NCBI GenBank assembly: GCA_038502055.1
Contig: JAXRKN010000041.1
Span: forward strand, 955,001 to 1,019,000
Source of the DNA: Tanytarsus gracilentus
Lineage: Eukaryota; Arthropoda; Insecta; Diptera; Chironomidae
Length of the DNA: 64,000 bases
Reading direction: 5' to 3'
Part shown: piece by piece, positions 28,711 to 40,700 of the stretch
Layout of the letters: each line of letters starts with the position of its first letter
Position numbering within the stretch: the first letter of the stretch is position 1
The notes under the pieces: generated by a model
What the model saw: the letters and a program-made list of their open reading frames with translations, nothing else
Told to the model about the DNA's origin: nothing
The model's database searches: none
Made by a program: the position numbers and the translations under genes

Positions 28711-28966
28711 TTAGTGTAACCCACCAGAGGTGCTAACACTTATATACCTTGATTTCCGTCAGTCTGTCTGGTCCATCGAGATTTTCGCCAGATGGTAGAT
28801 CTTAGGGTTTATATTAGACCATTTTAGGAATATTTGTCATGTCTTTATTGCCACAATGTCCATTTTTCATACAAATTTTGGGAAACCAAAAGGGAAGCCA
28901 AAGGGGAAGCCAGTGCTGATCTGTTACACGGCAACACCCACGTTTGGGTTTTGAAACATTTTTTTC
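28711..28966 (-). repeat. Dispersed hairpin-ended element, copy A
   Basis: One of seven related copies in this window. The left end, TTAGTGTAACCCACC, corresponds to the consensus TTTTTAGCGTAACCCAC. The right end, CAACACCCACG...TGGGTTTTGAAACATTTTT, is the other terminus. Inside is a remnant of the CCGTC-rich segment and a CATTTTTCA stretch shared with other copies. This copy is short and lies between the two LRR genes. Confidence 0.7.
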
Positions 28967-29174
28967 ACCAATAACCTTTCTCTTTTTTGATCTTAATTTA
29001 AGTGACTGCACGAGTCTCGTTTTCGAAATATTTCTGGAATAAATTTCATCAGATACCTAATTTTAAAAATTTGGTTTTCGAAAATTTACATCCAGAAATT
29101 TGGACAGTGCTTATCTTAATTACCTTTGTAATTAAAGTAAATTTGTTATTAATGTAAATAAAGAAAAAAATTTG

Positions 29175-29209
29175 TATAAAAGCTTTAAGCCTCTAAATTT
29201 TTCTTCAGT
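29175..29209 (+). promoter_or_regulatory. TATA box and initiator of second LRR gene
   Basis: TATAAAAG at 29175-29182 is followed by TCAGT at 29205-29209. The predicted +1 adenine (29207) is 32 bp downstream of the TATA start, and the ATG at 29233 follows after 26 nt. The architecture matches that of the upstream paralogue. Confidence 0.75.
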
Positions 29210-29232
29210 TTAAGACACAGCTCAGAAGTGAA

Positions 29233-30755
29233 ATGTTGTGGATTTTAGTAATTTTCTTCATAGCAAGTGCTATTCATCCCTCATATCAGCGGCGACAAAC
29301 ATTCAAGTGCAATGATTTTGTGACAGAAAGTACATCATTTCATCGAAGTGGTGTAGCCTTCAAGATGGGGCCTCATTACGTTTGTTATCTGGGAAATGTC
29401 ATACAACATTCTGGCCACGTCGAAATTGTCGACCAAATTATTTCGCATGCCAATGTAAATGGGATGTTTGGTATGATTGAGCCACGCGAGGTTGGAGCGA
29501 TTGTGGTGAAAAATTCAAACTTCATCCTTTTGCCATCGCAACTTTTTCATAAGTTTAGAAATCTTCTTGTTTTCCGTGCATCCGATGTGAGTTTGCGAGG
29601 AATTATGAGGGAAGATTTTAGAGACGCTGAGCATTTGACAATTTTACATCTGGATAGAAATGACATTGTGGAATTAGAAGATGGAGTTTTTTCGTTTTTA
29701 AAACGTCTTCAACGATTAGATTTGTCACGAAATCAAATTACTTCAATCAATGAGATGACATTTAGTGGAGTTAGCAGTGATTTATATGAGGTAAAAAGTT
29801 GAATTTGAATAAATTGAAAATGTTAAACAATTTTTTCTAGGTTGATTTATCTTTCAACCGCTTATCAGAACTTGATTACAGTACTTTACTGCCAATTGCC
29901 CACTCACGTAAATTGTCAGTTGAACTAAATTTAAATCATAATGAGATAAAAGAAGTGAAAGAAAGTCATCGAGTTTCTCATCTTGCATTTGAAGCACTTT
30001 TGCTAAAGGGTAATCTCCTTGAAAGCTTCACATGTCCTGACATGAAAATTGGAGAACTTCATCTCGAAGATAACCGCCTCCAAGTCGTTTCTTTCGACAA
30101 CTGTTCTGTCGAATATTTAGTAGCATCTCAAAATCATTTAAATTGGTTGCACATTCACAGTGATTTGAAAGGACTTGTTGCTTCGAAAAATCACATTGGC
30201 TCATTTTTGGTGACGGGCGAAGACTCTGAAATTTATCACTTTGACCTAAGCGATAATCAAGACGTTTCACATATTTTTCCATCCCTTAAAAACATGCCAG
30301 AAATGCAATATTTAAACCTTTCCCATTCATTCGTTGGCGTACTTCAAGAAAATGCATTTTCTGATATGAGAGAACTTAAATATGTGCTTCTTAAAAATTG
30401 TGGTATTGAAATACTTCCCTACGAAATTTTTACTAACAATAAGTTTTTATGGACAATCGATCTATCGGATAATGCTCTAGAGAATATAGATTTAACCATG
30501 TTCGCGGGATTGGATCGCCTTCGTATTCTGGATTTATCGAATAATAAATTGAGCAAATTGCACGGCTTTGAGAGAATTCGAACAATTTTACCCGAGTTAA
30601 GTGAAATTGGTATTGCTGGAAACAGATTTGAGTGCAACGACTTAAGCGTCATCATACGTACATTCGAAGAGTTAGGAATAAATGTAGTTGTTCCGGAGTT
30701 CACAGCTCATAATCATTATGGAAAGAAGCAGGTTGATGGCATTCCCTGTTATTAG
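29233..30755 (+). CDS. Secreted leucine-rich-repeat protein (copy 2)
   Basis: Two exons, 29233-29790 and 29841-30755, with a 50-bp GT-AG intron; the product is 490 aa. MLWILVIFFIASAIHPSYQ is a signal peptide. The body consists of leucine-rich repeats (for example LTILHLDRNDIVELEDGVF and LRILDLSNNKLSKL), and the protein ends GIPCY like its paralogue (GYPCY). No membrane anchor is visible. It aligns along its whole length with the gene at 26892, so the pair arose by tandem duplication. The intron, however, interrupts an earlier repeat here (after SSDLYE) than in copy 1 (after SVEYM), so one intron was gained or lost since duplication. Bases 30456-30577 match copy 1 at 118 of 122 positions, while adjacent coding sequence is much more diverged. 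Function unknown. Confidence 0.88.
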
Positions 30756-30811
30756 TAAAACATTTATAAACATTTTTACAATATTATACCTGAAAATTAT
30801 AAGTATATATG

Positions 30812-30817
30812 AATAAA
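30812..30817 (+). terminator. Polyadenylation signal of second LRR gene
   Basis: AATAAA 57 bp after the stop codon of the second LRR gene. Confidence 0.6.
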
Positions 30818-30941
30818 ACTTTATACTCTCACGACGTAAGTTGGATTTGAATTTTTATTCACCACAACAAAACATCTGTTCAGTGAGCGTTAGTTTTTCA
30901 TTTCAGTTGCAATAAAATGTTTCGCGAAAGACGCGTTAAAA

Positions 30942-33900
30942 ATGAGCGTTTCAACGTTAAAGCAAATTTTTGATCAGAAAACAAGCGAAACAGGTGAATT
31001 ATTGCTATAAAATTAGTATAGTTTCATACTCAAGCATAGCTTTTATCAGTTTTCTGTGATAATTTCCAAGTGAACCCTCTTAAATTGCAAAAAAAACTAA
31101 AAACATTCTTCTTCATTTATTGAAACTGATTTTTTTTTCTTTAACTGTTTCGTTTTTTCTTCTGAGCTTAGAAACAACAACAACAACGAACTCGCCGACG
31201 AAATTAAAATCAAAACTTTCAGTCGTGAACGTTCCGCTGAGTAGTACACTCGTTCAACAGCAACAAAGCAGTATCGTGGTTAATAATGTGTCGCGTTTAA
31301 AAAATACTAATAATCAGCAACAAAAAAGTTTTAATTCGTCTGATAAAAGCAGTAACAGCAACGAAGGTAGTTGTAAGGCAGTTAGTTTCGCGCACAAAAA
31401 TATAACTCGAAACGAGGACAATTCGGTGAGTCATCAACCGTCGTCGTGTTCGTCGCGTAACAAAATGGTTGCAAAACAAGAAGTTGTACTCGGACCAGAT
31501 GAGGACTTTAAGTATGGTCCAGGATTTGTAAGCAAGCTACGATATCGTTATTTAAGTTTAACACTTCGCCAAACGTCTGTAAGCAAGCAAAGGCCATCGA
31601 TTCTTGAACTTAGACGTTCAACAAGCCTCAATAACTTGCTCGACGATGGAAACGACATCGATGACGTTGAGGAGGAGGAAGAAGAGGACGATGATGAAAA
31701 TGAGGATGTAGAATTGCACGAAGATGGAAGAATAAGTGAAACAAATGGCAACAATAATAAAAATGGCGTAGTTGTGCAGCATGAAAACCAGAAAAACTAT
31801 ACACGTAATGGAATTAATAAGCATAAACCATTGTCCGAATACTTTTCTCCGTCTGTTGAAATGCAGCAGCAGCATCAACAACAACAACAACAGTACCATA
31901 TCAGAAGTAGCCGTTCTGTTGACAAGAATTTAAGTCTTAAACGTGCTCGTTCTGTTGAGGCAATTCTTCGACACGATCACTGGGAACGCGAAATTACTGA
32001 AAAGGATCACCCCAATTTACATAATGAGCCGATAATAATTAAAACTACACACGAAGTCACAATTGAAGATAAAATTCACAATGCACGAGAAAGACCATAT
32101 AAAGCACCTCCAAAGCGTCTCACTTCATTAATCGATGACGGTGAAAGGCCACCACCGGGCATTTGCAAGCAGACAATGAGAATTTTTGAGGCTTCTGCCA
32201 ACAAGAAACGCAACTCTCAAACTCGACCGATTGCACAGGAAATTGCGAGTAAAATGGCCATTTTCAAGTGTCAAAATGAAAAGCCGGCAATCACTGCGAA
32301 AAAACCAAATATTGCACCACGCACTTCTAGTCCGAAGCCAACAGTAAATCATCATCATCAACTTCATCATAATCAAGTCAATAATAATATGAATAATAAT
32401 GAAAAATTTGCGAAGTTTGCAAAGGAAAAAACCGTACTTCCGAAGCTCGACATTAATATTATCAAAAATAATTTGGAAACCAAGTCAAATGGCAACAGCG
32501 CCGCCACATGGTCACCCGCTGATAATAAGGATTCATATCGCATTAAGCTTGATTACTCACCCGCACATTCCGATTCATCGCTTTCGTCAACGCCTAATAT
32601 TTTGTCACCATATCGTAATTCCATGTCGCCACAATTAAATGAGAATTTGAGTCCGAAGAAAACGGCTGCGATTATTGATGCCTCGTCCTCGCCAATTATT
32701 TCATCGCTAACCAGCAAGCTCAGTAACTTACACATGGAGTCAACTTCGACCCCCAATAACAACAACAATAATAAAAATAATAACTTGCTCAAATCAATCG
32801 ATGATGATTCAGAAATTTTCGATGTTCATAGTGATAAGGAATCAAGTGATAACAACAAAAGTGTGATTGTGGAGTTAAAAGGAGTTATTGGCAGTGGAAA
32901 TATTATTAATAGTGCTGAAGTAAAGAGTGATGACAGTTCAAAGACTGTGAATTTTTCGCAGAAAATTATTAATAATAATTTAACCAAAATTACGACTCCC
33001 CCAGCCTATGAGAAAACTGTCGAGTTGAACAATGTTAGTGAAGTGAAAATGGTCAAAGAAAATTCAGTTATTATGAAACCGACGTCAAAACCTCCACCAC
33101 CTCCAATCGCCAAGTCACGTGAAAGTGACAACAAAAGTTCCTTGGTTACGTCAAACGATAACGCAAGTGACTCAGCGGCTGAGCAACCCAAGTGGTCGAT
33201 GGGCAAAAAGAAATCATGGACATCACAAACTACCGACGAGCCAAAAAATTCAATTGTCTTTAACTTTTGTGATAGAAAAGATGTTCCCGACTACATCGAT
33301 AATGATGGATTAATTATTCGAAGGAAACGTGAGTTACCCAAGGTGAGTCAAATAATAATTGAATTTCTTATCAAGAATTTCGAATAAAGTCAATAATCAA
33401 TCACACCTTTATGTGAAGTATCCGGAGAGATGAATTACGGTAAAATTATTATATGTGTGCATTTTATAAATAAATATTGCGCACACACCGAAAGTTAGTC
33501 TTCTTCTTATAACTATTGTTGCGTCGCTTATATGAGAGGAATAGCAGCATTCTTGCCATGTGTGTATGATTTCCCGTTAAAATTCTTCTTACACCACTTG
33601 AAATTTATTAATGAAAGACTTAGAAGAGTTTACTTTTTGCATTTTTCTTCATTTCTCATTCGTCGTCAATCGCGTTTTGTTCTTCATTATTGCCAGACAA
33701 TAATAATTCATACTATTTCTATGCTCTCTCGACACAATTTGCATCATTTGACTCTTTTCTCGCTATATCATGATAAATAAGTTGGCTTTTAGTAATTGCT
33801 CTCACTATGAGTCCATCGAACGGTACACGTGTACATATTTAACGATTGTGAGATGTAGATAGTGAGAGCAGGAGGTATAAGAATATTTAAACATATAATT

Positions 33901-36900
33901 CATGTCTCAATTGAAAGCGAGAATTTTTCTTCTCCTGCAGTTTTGCTGCTGCCACATGTTGCCAGATTTCACTTCTACCATGACGGAGTCGTGCTCTTGT
34001 TTATCGTTGAACCGAAAAATTATGAAATTTTATGAAAAATAAAAATAGTTTTAAATGGTATGCGGAAAACAGTGTCACACCACCCACAACTCAAAAGTTT
34101 GAGACCGAAATTTTTACTAGGAAATAATCGTTTTAAACTTTATTTTGTTTTCTCAATATTGTGGTGAAATTTAAAATTACTGAAAAATATACATTTATCT
34201 ACTCGATTTGCGATAAGGGTGAGTGTGATATAAATAAATTTTTCCATTCCTCACTCATGACTTTTGTTGTCATTTATATTATTTACAAGCTAACATGGCT
34301 ATTTGGCACAAACCGCGTGATGTGATAAGCGAGAAAAAATGTATGTACGATAATAAACTATTTCAAAGCATTATTCTCATTGTTTACGGTCAAAATTTTT
34401 TATTAAATAGAGTTTACAAGATTTTTACAATTAATATTTAGCTTTATATATGCAGCTTAAATAATCGACAAATTAATGTGGGATCGGCAAGAAAACTTTT
34501 TTATTTATAAGTAAATCATAATTGATTTGGTTTCGATATGTCTCAATAGAAACAATTAAATTTTCTAAGGACCTCATGGGTGGCATGATGAAGCTTTCAA
34601 ATTTTTGGTGAGACTAATTTGTTGAAACTTTTTAGATTGGTAGCAGAGAACTTCAGTGAAAGCTAAATATAAAGTAAAATGAGATTTTTATGAACATTAT
34701 GTAAAAAAATGCCAATGAATTAATGCTCCATAACAAATTAATTGTAAATGACCATTCTTTTGGAAAATTGTGTAATTATTTCTCATAGCCCGTACTCTAA
34801 AATAATAATAATTTATTGGATATTTAAACGGAAAACGGTAATCACTCATTCATCCTTAGCCTCGCATTGAGTTCTCGAATGTCTTCTTCTTCTTACAATT
34901 TACGTCTCTCACTATTAGAAAAATCATTGTTTTGGAACACGAATTCCGTTTACAATTCTCTTTCGTTTGAGCACACAACGAATTATAGTGCACACGCTTA
35001 GAAAACAGCCAAAGTGCCGCAAGCAGCGACGACGAATAACATGAAAAATTTATAACTATTTTTTATTTGAAAAAGTTCCATTACATCGTAAATAAAAATT
35101 ACTATTCTCTTCCTCGATCATCACTACAGCTGCTCGATATATGAGTACGCATAACAATGTATGTAGTTGTTTTGATAATGACTGCGTGAGCTCTAGAGAA
35201 AGATGAGCTGAGGCCCATTTGTTACGGCTTGCTGATTTTCTACTCATATACATTCAACATTTTCTATAAATGTGAGTGTTTATTCGCAATAACCGTCATC
35301 ACCTCTATCTCAATCGATCATTTTACTTTTTGACATCCGTTTACCAAGTTCGAATTATTGGCAATGTCTTTTAGTATAAACTAAATTATTAAAGTTGAGT
35401 TAGAACTACATTGTAGTCCATGTTTGGAAATTTTAAAACCCTTACAACTAAATTTAGATATTTCATCAAGGTCTACTAATTTGCAGGGATAGTCCCGGAT
35501 TTTTACCGATTTTCTTGAAAATTTACCCTTAAAAATGCAATAAAACTGCACTTTTTTTGATTTATATGCAATGTCCCGGATTTTTACGAAAAATCAATGG
35601 CAGCGCTAATGAAGAGTTCCAATTCAAGTTGCAATATTTAAGTTTTATTTCCGCACTACCGAGCGATTTTTGTCACAAAAAATAAATTTAGTTCCACAAT
35701 TCATATCAAATAATCGAGTCAACCGCTTGGAAGTTAAAAAGACAGCGTGAGATTAACTCGTTACGGTTGTTTGAAAACAATCAAGAAGCCAGGATTTTTT
35801 ATTATGGCTACGCCATATATTGTTTTCGATCTGGAAAGAAAACTCTCTTTGTCACCTGCTGCCCTCAAAAAGCCTTATTTCGATTTAGAACTTTTGCCAC
35901 ATGCAAGTCCATCGAATTTCTGATCTATGAAGGATACATGCTTGGACGATCCACTGGCCAGGTAGGGCAGGATCGTTAAAAGAGAGCTGTTACTTTCTCG
36001 GATCCGGGATCCGGGATCCGGGATCCGGGATCCGGGTGACGTTTTTTGTCGCAGGCCTACAGGCCACACGGATCAACGGATTGCCTTCGAATTTTTTTTA
36101 TTTGATTCTGCTACTCTTGACTTAACTTTTGTGTTACTAGAAAATTCTCGCAGACCCATAAAAGTTAGTTAAATTAATTAAAAAAGTTCTGAAGTGTAAC
36201 GAAAAACACGTGGTGATATAAACACGTGGTGAGCGTAAGAAATTTTAAAGGGAGTAAAAATGAGAAATTTTTTGAGAGTTCATTTTTATATGAGTCAATG
36301 ATATTTCGAGGATAAGAAAAGTTAATTAAATTAACCAGGGGGAAATAAGCGCATTTGGATGGTTTTTCATAAAAATTTCATTTTTGAGCTGATTTGAATA
36401 GAGGAAGCATGGATTTAGTCAGAGAGTTGATAAAGAAAACTTAATTAACTTAACCAGGGGGAAATAAGCGCATTTGCATGGTTTTTCATAAAAATTTCAT
36501 TTTTGAGCTGATTTGAATAGAGGAAGCATGGATTTAGTCAGAGAGTTGATAAAGAAAACTTAATTAACTTAACCAGGGGGAAATAAGCGCATTTGGATGG
36601 TTTTTCATAAAAATTTCATTTTTGAGCTGATTTGAATAGAGGAAGCATGGATTTAGTCAGAGAGTTGATAAAGAAAACTTAATTAACTTAACCAGGGGGA
36701 AATAAGCGCATTTGCATGGTTTTTCATAAAAATTTCATTTTTGAGCTGATTTGAATAGAGGAAGCATGGATTTAGTCAGAGAGTTGATAAAGAAAACTTA
36801 ATTAACTTAACCAGGGGGAAATAAGTGCATTTGGATGGTTTTTCATAAAAATTTCATTTTTGAGCTGATTTGAATAGAGGAAGCATGGATTTAGTCAGAG

Positions 36901-37682
36901 AGTTGATAAAGAAAACTTAATTAACTTAACCAGGGGGAAATAAGCGCATTTGGATGGTTTTTCATAAAAATTTCATTTTTGACGTGATTTGAATAGAGGA
37001 AGCATGGATTTAGTCAGAGAGTTGATAAAGAAAACTTAATTAACTTAACCAGGGGGAAATAAGCGCATTTGGATGGTTTTTCATAAAAATTTCATTTTTG
37101 ACGTGATTTGAATAGAGGAAGCATGGATTTAGTCAGAGAGTTGATAAAGAAAACTTAATTAACTTAACCAGGGGGAAATAAGCGCATTTGGATGGTTTTA
37201 GATAAAAATTTCACTTTTGAGTAGATTTGAATAGAGAAAGTATATATTCGTTCAAAGAGTTAGTAGAAAAATATTTAATTAATTTTACCAGCGGAACAAA
37301 AGCGAACTTTATTAACTAAAATAATTCAAATGCGTAGCCATACGGAAAAGGCGGAGTTCTGCGGAGCTTTTTGCAAAGAGAACAGTGAAACTGAGAACGC
37401 GGCGCACCGTTAATCCCTCACTTGTTTTTAATCCTTATCGGTCGAAAAAGTGAAAAAGCTCTTTGCGATTTTATCAATGGGGATTTCGTCATGTCTATCC
37501 TCTCAAAGACTTATGCAGCAGATAACGTGAACAAGTAAATAACTTTTACAGTAAAGATCTTTAACTCAATTCTCGTTTTTCATTCAATAAAAAGAAATAG
37601 AAGAAAATTTCTCGCTTTAACAATTGCCGTGCAATTACAATTTTGCCGGAGAGTATTTTCTTACTGATCGAAGTTCATTAAA

Positions 37683-37739
<57 letters not shown>

Positions 37740-40700
37740 GTTCGTGTTCAATCGGTTGCAGCCAAATGAATCAGGTTTTGTACTTTTGGGTGATCTGACA
37801 TTAGACTCATCATCAACCGATTTAGATGATGCGTATCACATGGTGAGTTAAAAAAGAGAAAATACAAGGCACTGCCAATAGATTTCACTTTCGTGTCGAG
37901 AATAAAAATTGTAAATTTCCGTTCTACTTATTTTACATTATTTAGGGTCCACCATCTCCATGCGACGTAGAATTCGAGAATGCCAACATTGTTCCAGACG
38001 GAAAATCAAGCATTAGATCACGAGTAAAGATCATGAAGGTGAGTTTTGGAATTTTTGTTGATGTTATGCCATATTTCCCGACAGACTGCCGTATTATGTA
38101 CATTTTTGCGCTTATGATTGTAAATTTTTCGTGAGGCACACAAAAGTGCATAAAGTGCTGATTATTGAGTAATTTCTTGTTGTGTATTTTTATTTGCGTT
38201 ATTAAATAAGTTTAAGCTTATTTTTACTTCCATGTTGTGTTGTCTTTACTGTGTAAAATGATGATAGTTTATGACTGCAGCGTTACGCTATTTAGTGCGA
38301 AAAAGTTTTTTGCCTAAATTTACCGGTTTTTGTGAACTTAATCTAATTAAAATTTCACTTTTATTTTAATGAAAAAATAACAAAAATTTTAAAAAATAAT
38401 TTTCCTTGATTTTTTAAATCGAATTTGAGCTAAATTTTCACCTCATTAATCAATGAAAATTGCTACTTATTTTGAAGATGCCTTTCTCTCTATCAAATCA
38501 TTTTTGGATGTTTCAGCAATGCTTAATCAGGTTGACTTGTTGTTATTCTTAATTTATTTGCTCGTTTTACTTTCCGTGAAAAATTCCTAAATTTTACAAC
38601 AAGACTAGCTGTTGTCGATCAACGCTCACTGATGTTGTATAGCTAATTGGAGAAATTTAATGAAGCCTTAAAAATACTGAGTTTAAATATTCGATAGTTA
38701 CATGAAATTGAATTTATTTTTCAATTGTTTTTCGTTTAAAATTTTTGATTCAAAATAATCCAAAACCTTGTAGTTTAGTTTAAAGCTGTTGATAACAAAA
38801 TTGGGGACACACAAATACACAATTGCTTAAAATTGATTCAATAAAATATAGTGTACACATTTAAAAGTCAAATTGAAAAACTTTTGTGACTAATTTTTTG
38901 TTACAATAACTGACTACAGTTGAGTAAAAGAGTTAATGCAAAAAGAAGAAGAAAAAGTTGGAATTTAAATTACTTGTGTTAAAAATATTATTTTTTGATA
39001 GTAATAAAAGGCGAAAACCATTCAAGCAATAATTTTTTTAATTATGCGAGCGCATTTACTGCCGAGTTGAACTTTAGAAGACAATTTTTTTAAAATATTC
39101 TTTTTTCTATCTCGTTTATAATCGAGTAAAATGTTCCTGTTTTTTTCACAAAAGCATTGATTGCGAAATATAATTTTAAAAAAAATATTTGCTTGCGGCT
39201 CATTGTGCACTCCCAGTTTTTACAAACACCATTTTACCTGAATAAGTTAGTTATTTCATCAAACAATTTTTGCATCTTTTTAATTTCTCTTCTTTTCTAT
39301 TTAAATTCATGCGCGATGAAATTCAATTTAAAAACTCATATTTGCATAAATTTTTTGTTTGGTTATTTTCCTCTTAAATAAAATAATGCATTGAATTGAA
39401 AATACGTTGAGCCGAGATTTATATTTTATTTGTATGAGTATTTTTGAATTTTAACGGTAACATTAGGGCATGTCCCAGGCAGGCTACGTTCAAGTGTTCA
39501 ACTAATTTTAGTTTAGTAAAAGATATCACGACGTTTTTAGAATATATTCGAATATCAAAAAACTTTAATCTAATAATTTGTCTTATGTTCATTGGCTTTA
39601 TCCCACGTTAACTAACGTTTACTAATAAATCAGTTTAAAAGTTGACAAATTGTTTGCTTCACACCATTCTGTATTGCTCATTTTTTTGATCAACTTCACA
39701 TATGCCTCATAAATTTATTTAATATAAATCGATTGACCCTCATTTGTCAGCCAGCAGCAGCAGGTAACGCGCAAGCAGACGGCAACAATGTGTGGTAAAT
39801 AAATTATCAAGTCATGGGATTAAGCACTTGTGGTTTAGTCGAGCATAATTGCCGTGTGAGAACTTTTTCTCTCATAAGAAATTAAGAAAGTTTTTCTCAT
39901 TTCTTAACATTTTTAAAATACTACTTCTTGTCATTTTTTAATGTCGAGTCCAGCACACAATAAAATATTTTCCGACATTTAAATACACCAATAAAATTAA
40001 TAATCTCACTCAACTCTCAATTCAGTTGTTAAAGAAATTATATAATTGATTGCAAAGAGAAAAAATGTTTCAAAACCCACACGTGGGTGTTGCCGCGTAA
40101 CCCACTTGTAACAGATCAGTGTTTGAAAATCAAGTGCATAAAAAATGAGTTTAAGTCAATCCGGACACTTTTGCTGTTCTACCATTCTTCAAAAATCGTC
40201 TATGTCATTAGATTCCTGGTCCAACTACGAGTTCAACGATACCCATGAAGTCATAGTTCTGAAAAATGGACATTTTGACTGTCAGTGGCACTACTGGCCG
40301 TCCATGATGGACATTCATCAAAAATCATCAATGCCATTCGATTCCTGGTCCAATTACGAGTTCAACGATACCCATGAAGCCATAGTTCTGAAAAATGGAC
40401 ATTACGGCTGTCCGTGGCACTACTGGCCGTCCATGATGGACATTCATCAAAAATCATCAATGCCATTCGATTCCTGGTCCAATTACGAGTTCAACGAGAT
40501 ACATGAAGCCATAGTTCTGAAAAATGGACATTTTGGCTGTCCGTGGCACTGCTGGCCGGCCATGATGGACATTCCTCAAAAATCATCTATATCAATCGAT
40601 TCCTGATCCAATCACGAGTTCAACGATACCCATGAAGCCATAGTTCTGAAAAATGGACATTTTGGCTGTCTGTGGCACGACCATAGGTCACGACTCGAAA

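Larger units (their letters stand above)
33343..37761. other. Large intron with satellite and microsatellites
   Basis: Intron between exons 2 and 3 of the 31-44 kb gene. It contains a 7-bp GGATCC-based repeat (36.0 kb), two CACGTG E-boxes 16 bp apart (36207, 36223), a 119-bp satellite array (36.3-37.3 kb) and a (CT)25 run close to the acceptor. A 12-bp palindrome, GTACACGTGTAC, lies at 33823. No nested gene was recognised. Confidence 0.7.

Noticed and set aside
31120..31171. Apparent signal peptide at the start of the large exon of the 31-44 kb gene
   Set aside because: The frame opens with TTG, not ATG, and the hydrophobic residues come from a pyrimidine tract ending in CTTAG. It is better read as intron, with the true start at 30942.
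35490..35600. Possible MITE with GTCCCGGATTTTTAC at both ends
   Set aside because: The two copies are in direct, not inverted, orientation and no terminal repeats could be defined.
36207..36228. Two CACGTG E-boxes 16 bp apart
   Set aside because: They are part of a short imperfect duplication in an intron next to the satellite. The spacing does not match the usual clock-gene tandem E-box arrangement.
36331..37290. Identity of the 119-bp satellite with Chironomus Cla elements of similar unit length
   Set aside because: The unit has no ClaI site (ATCGAT). Length similarity alone is not evidence.
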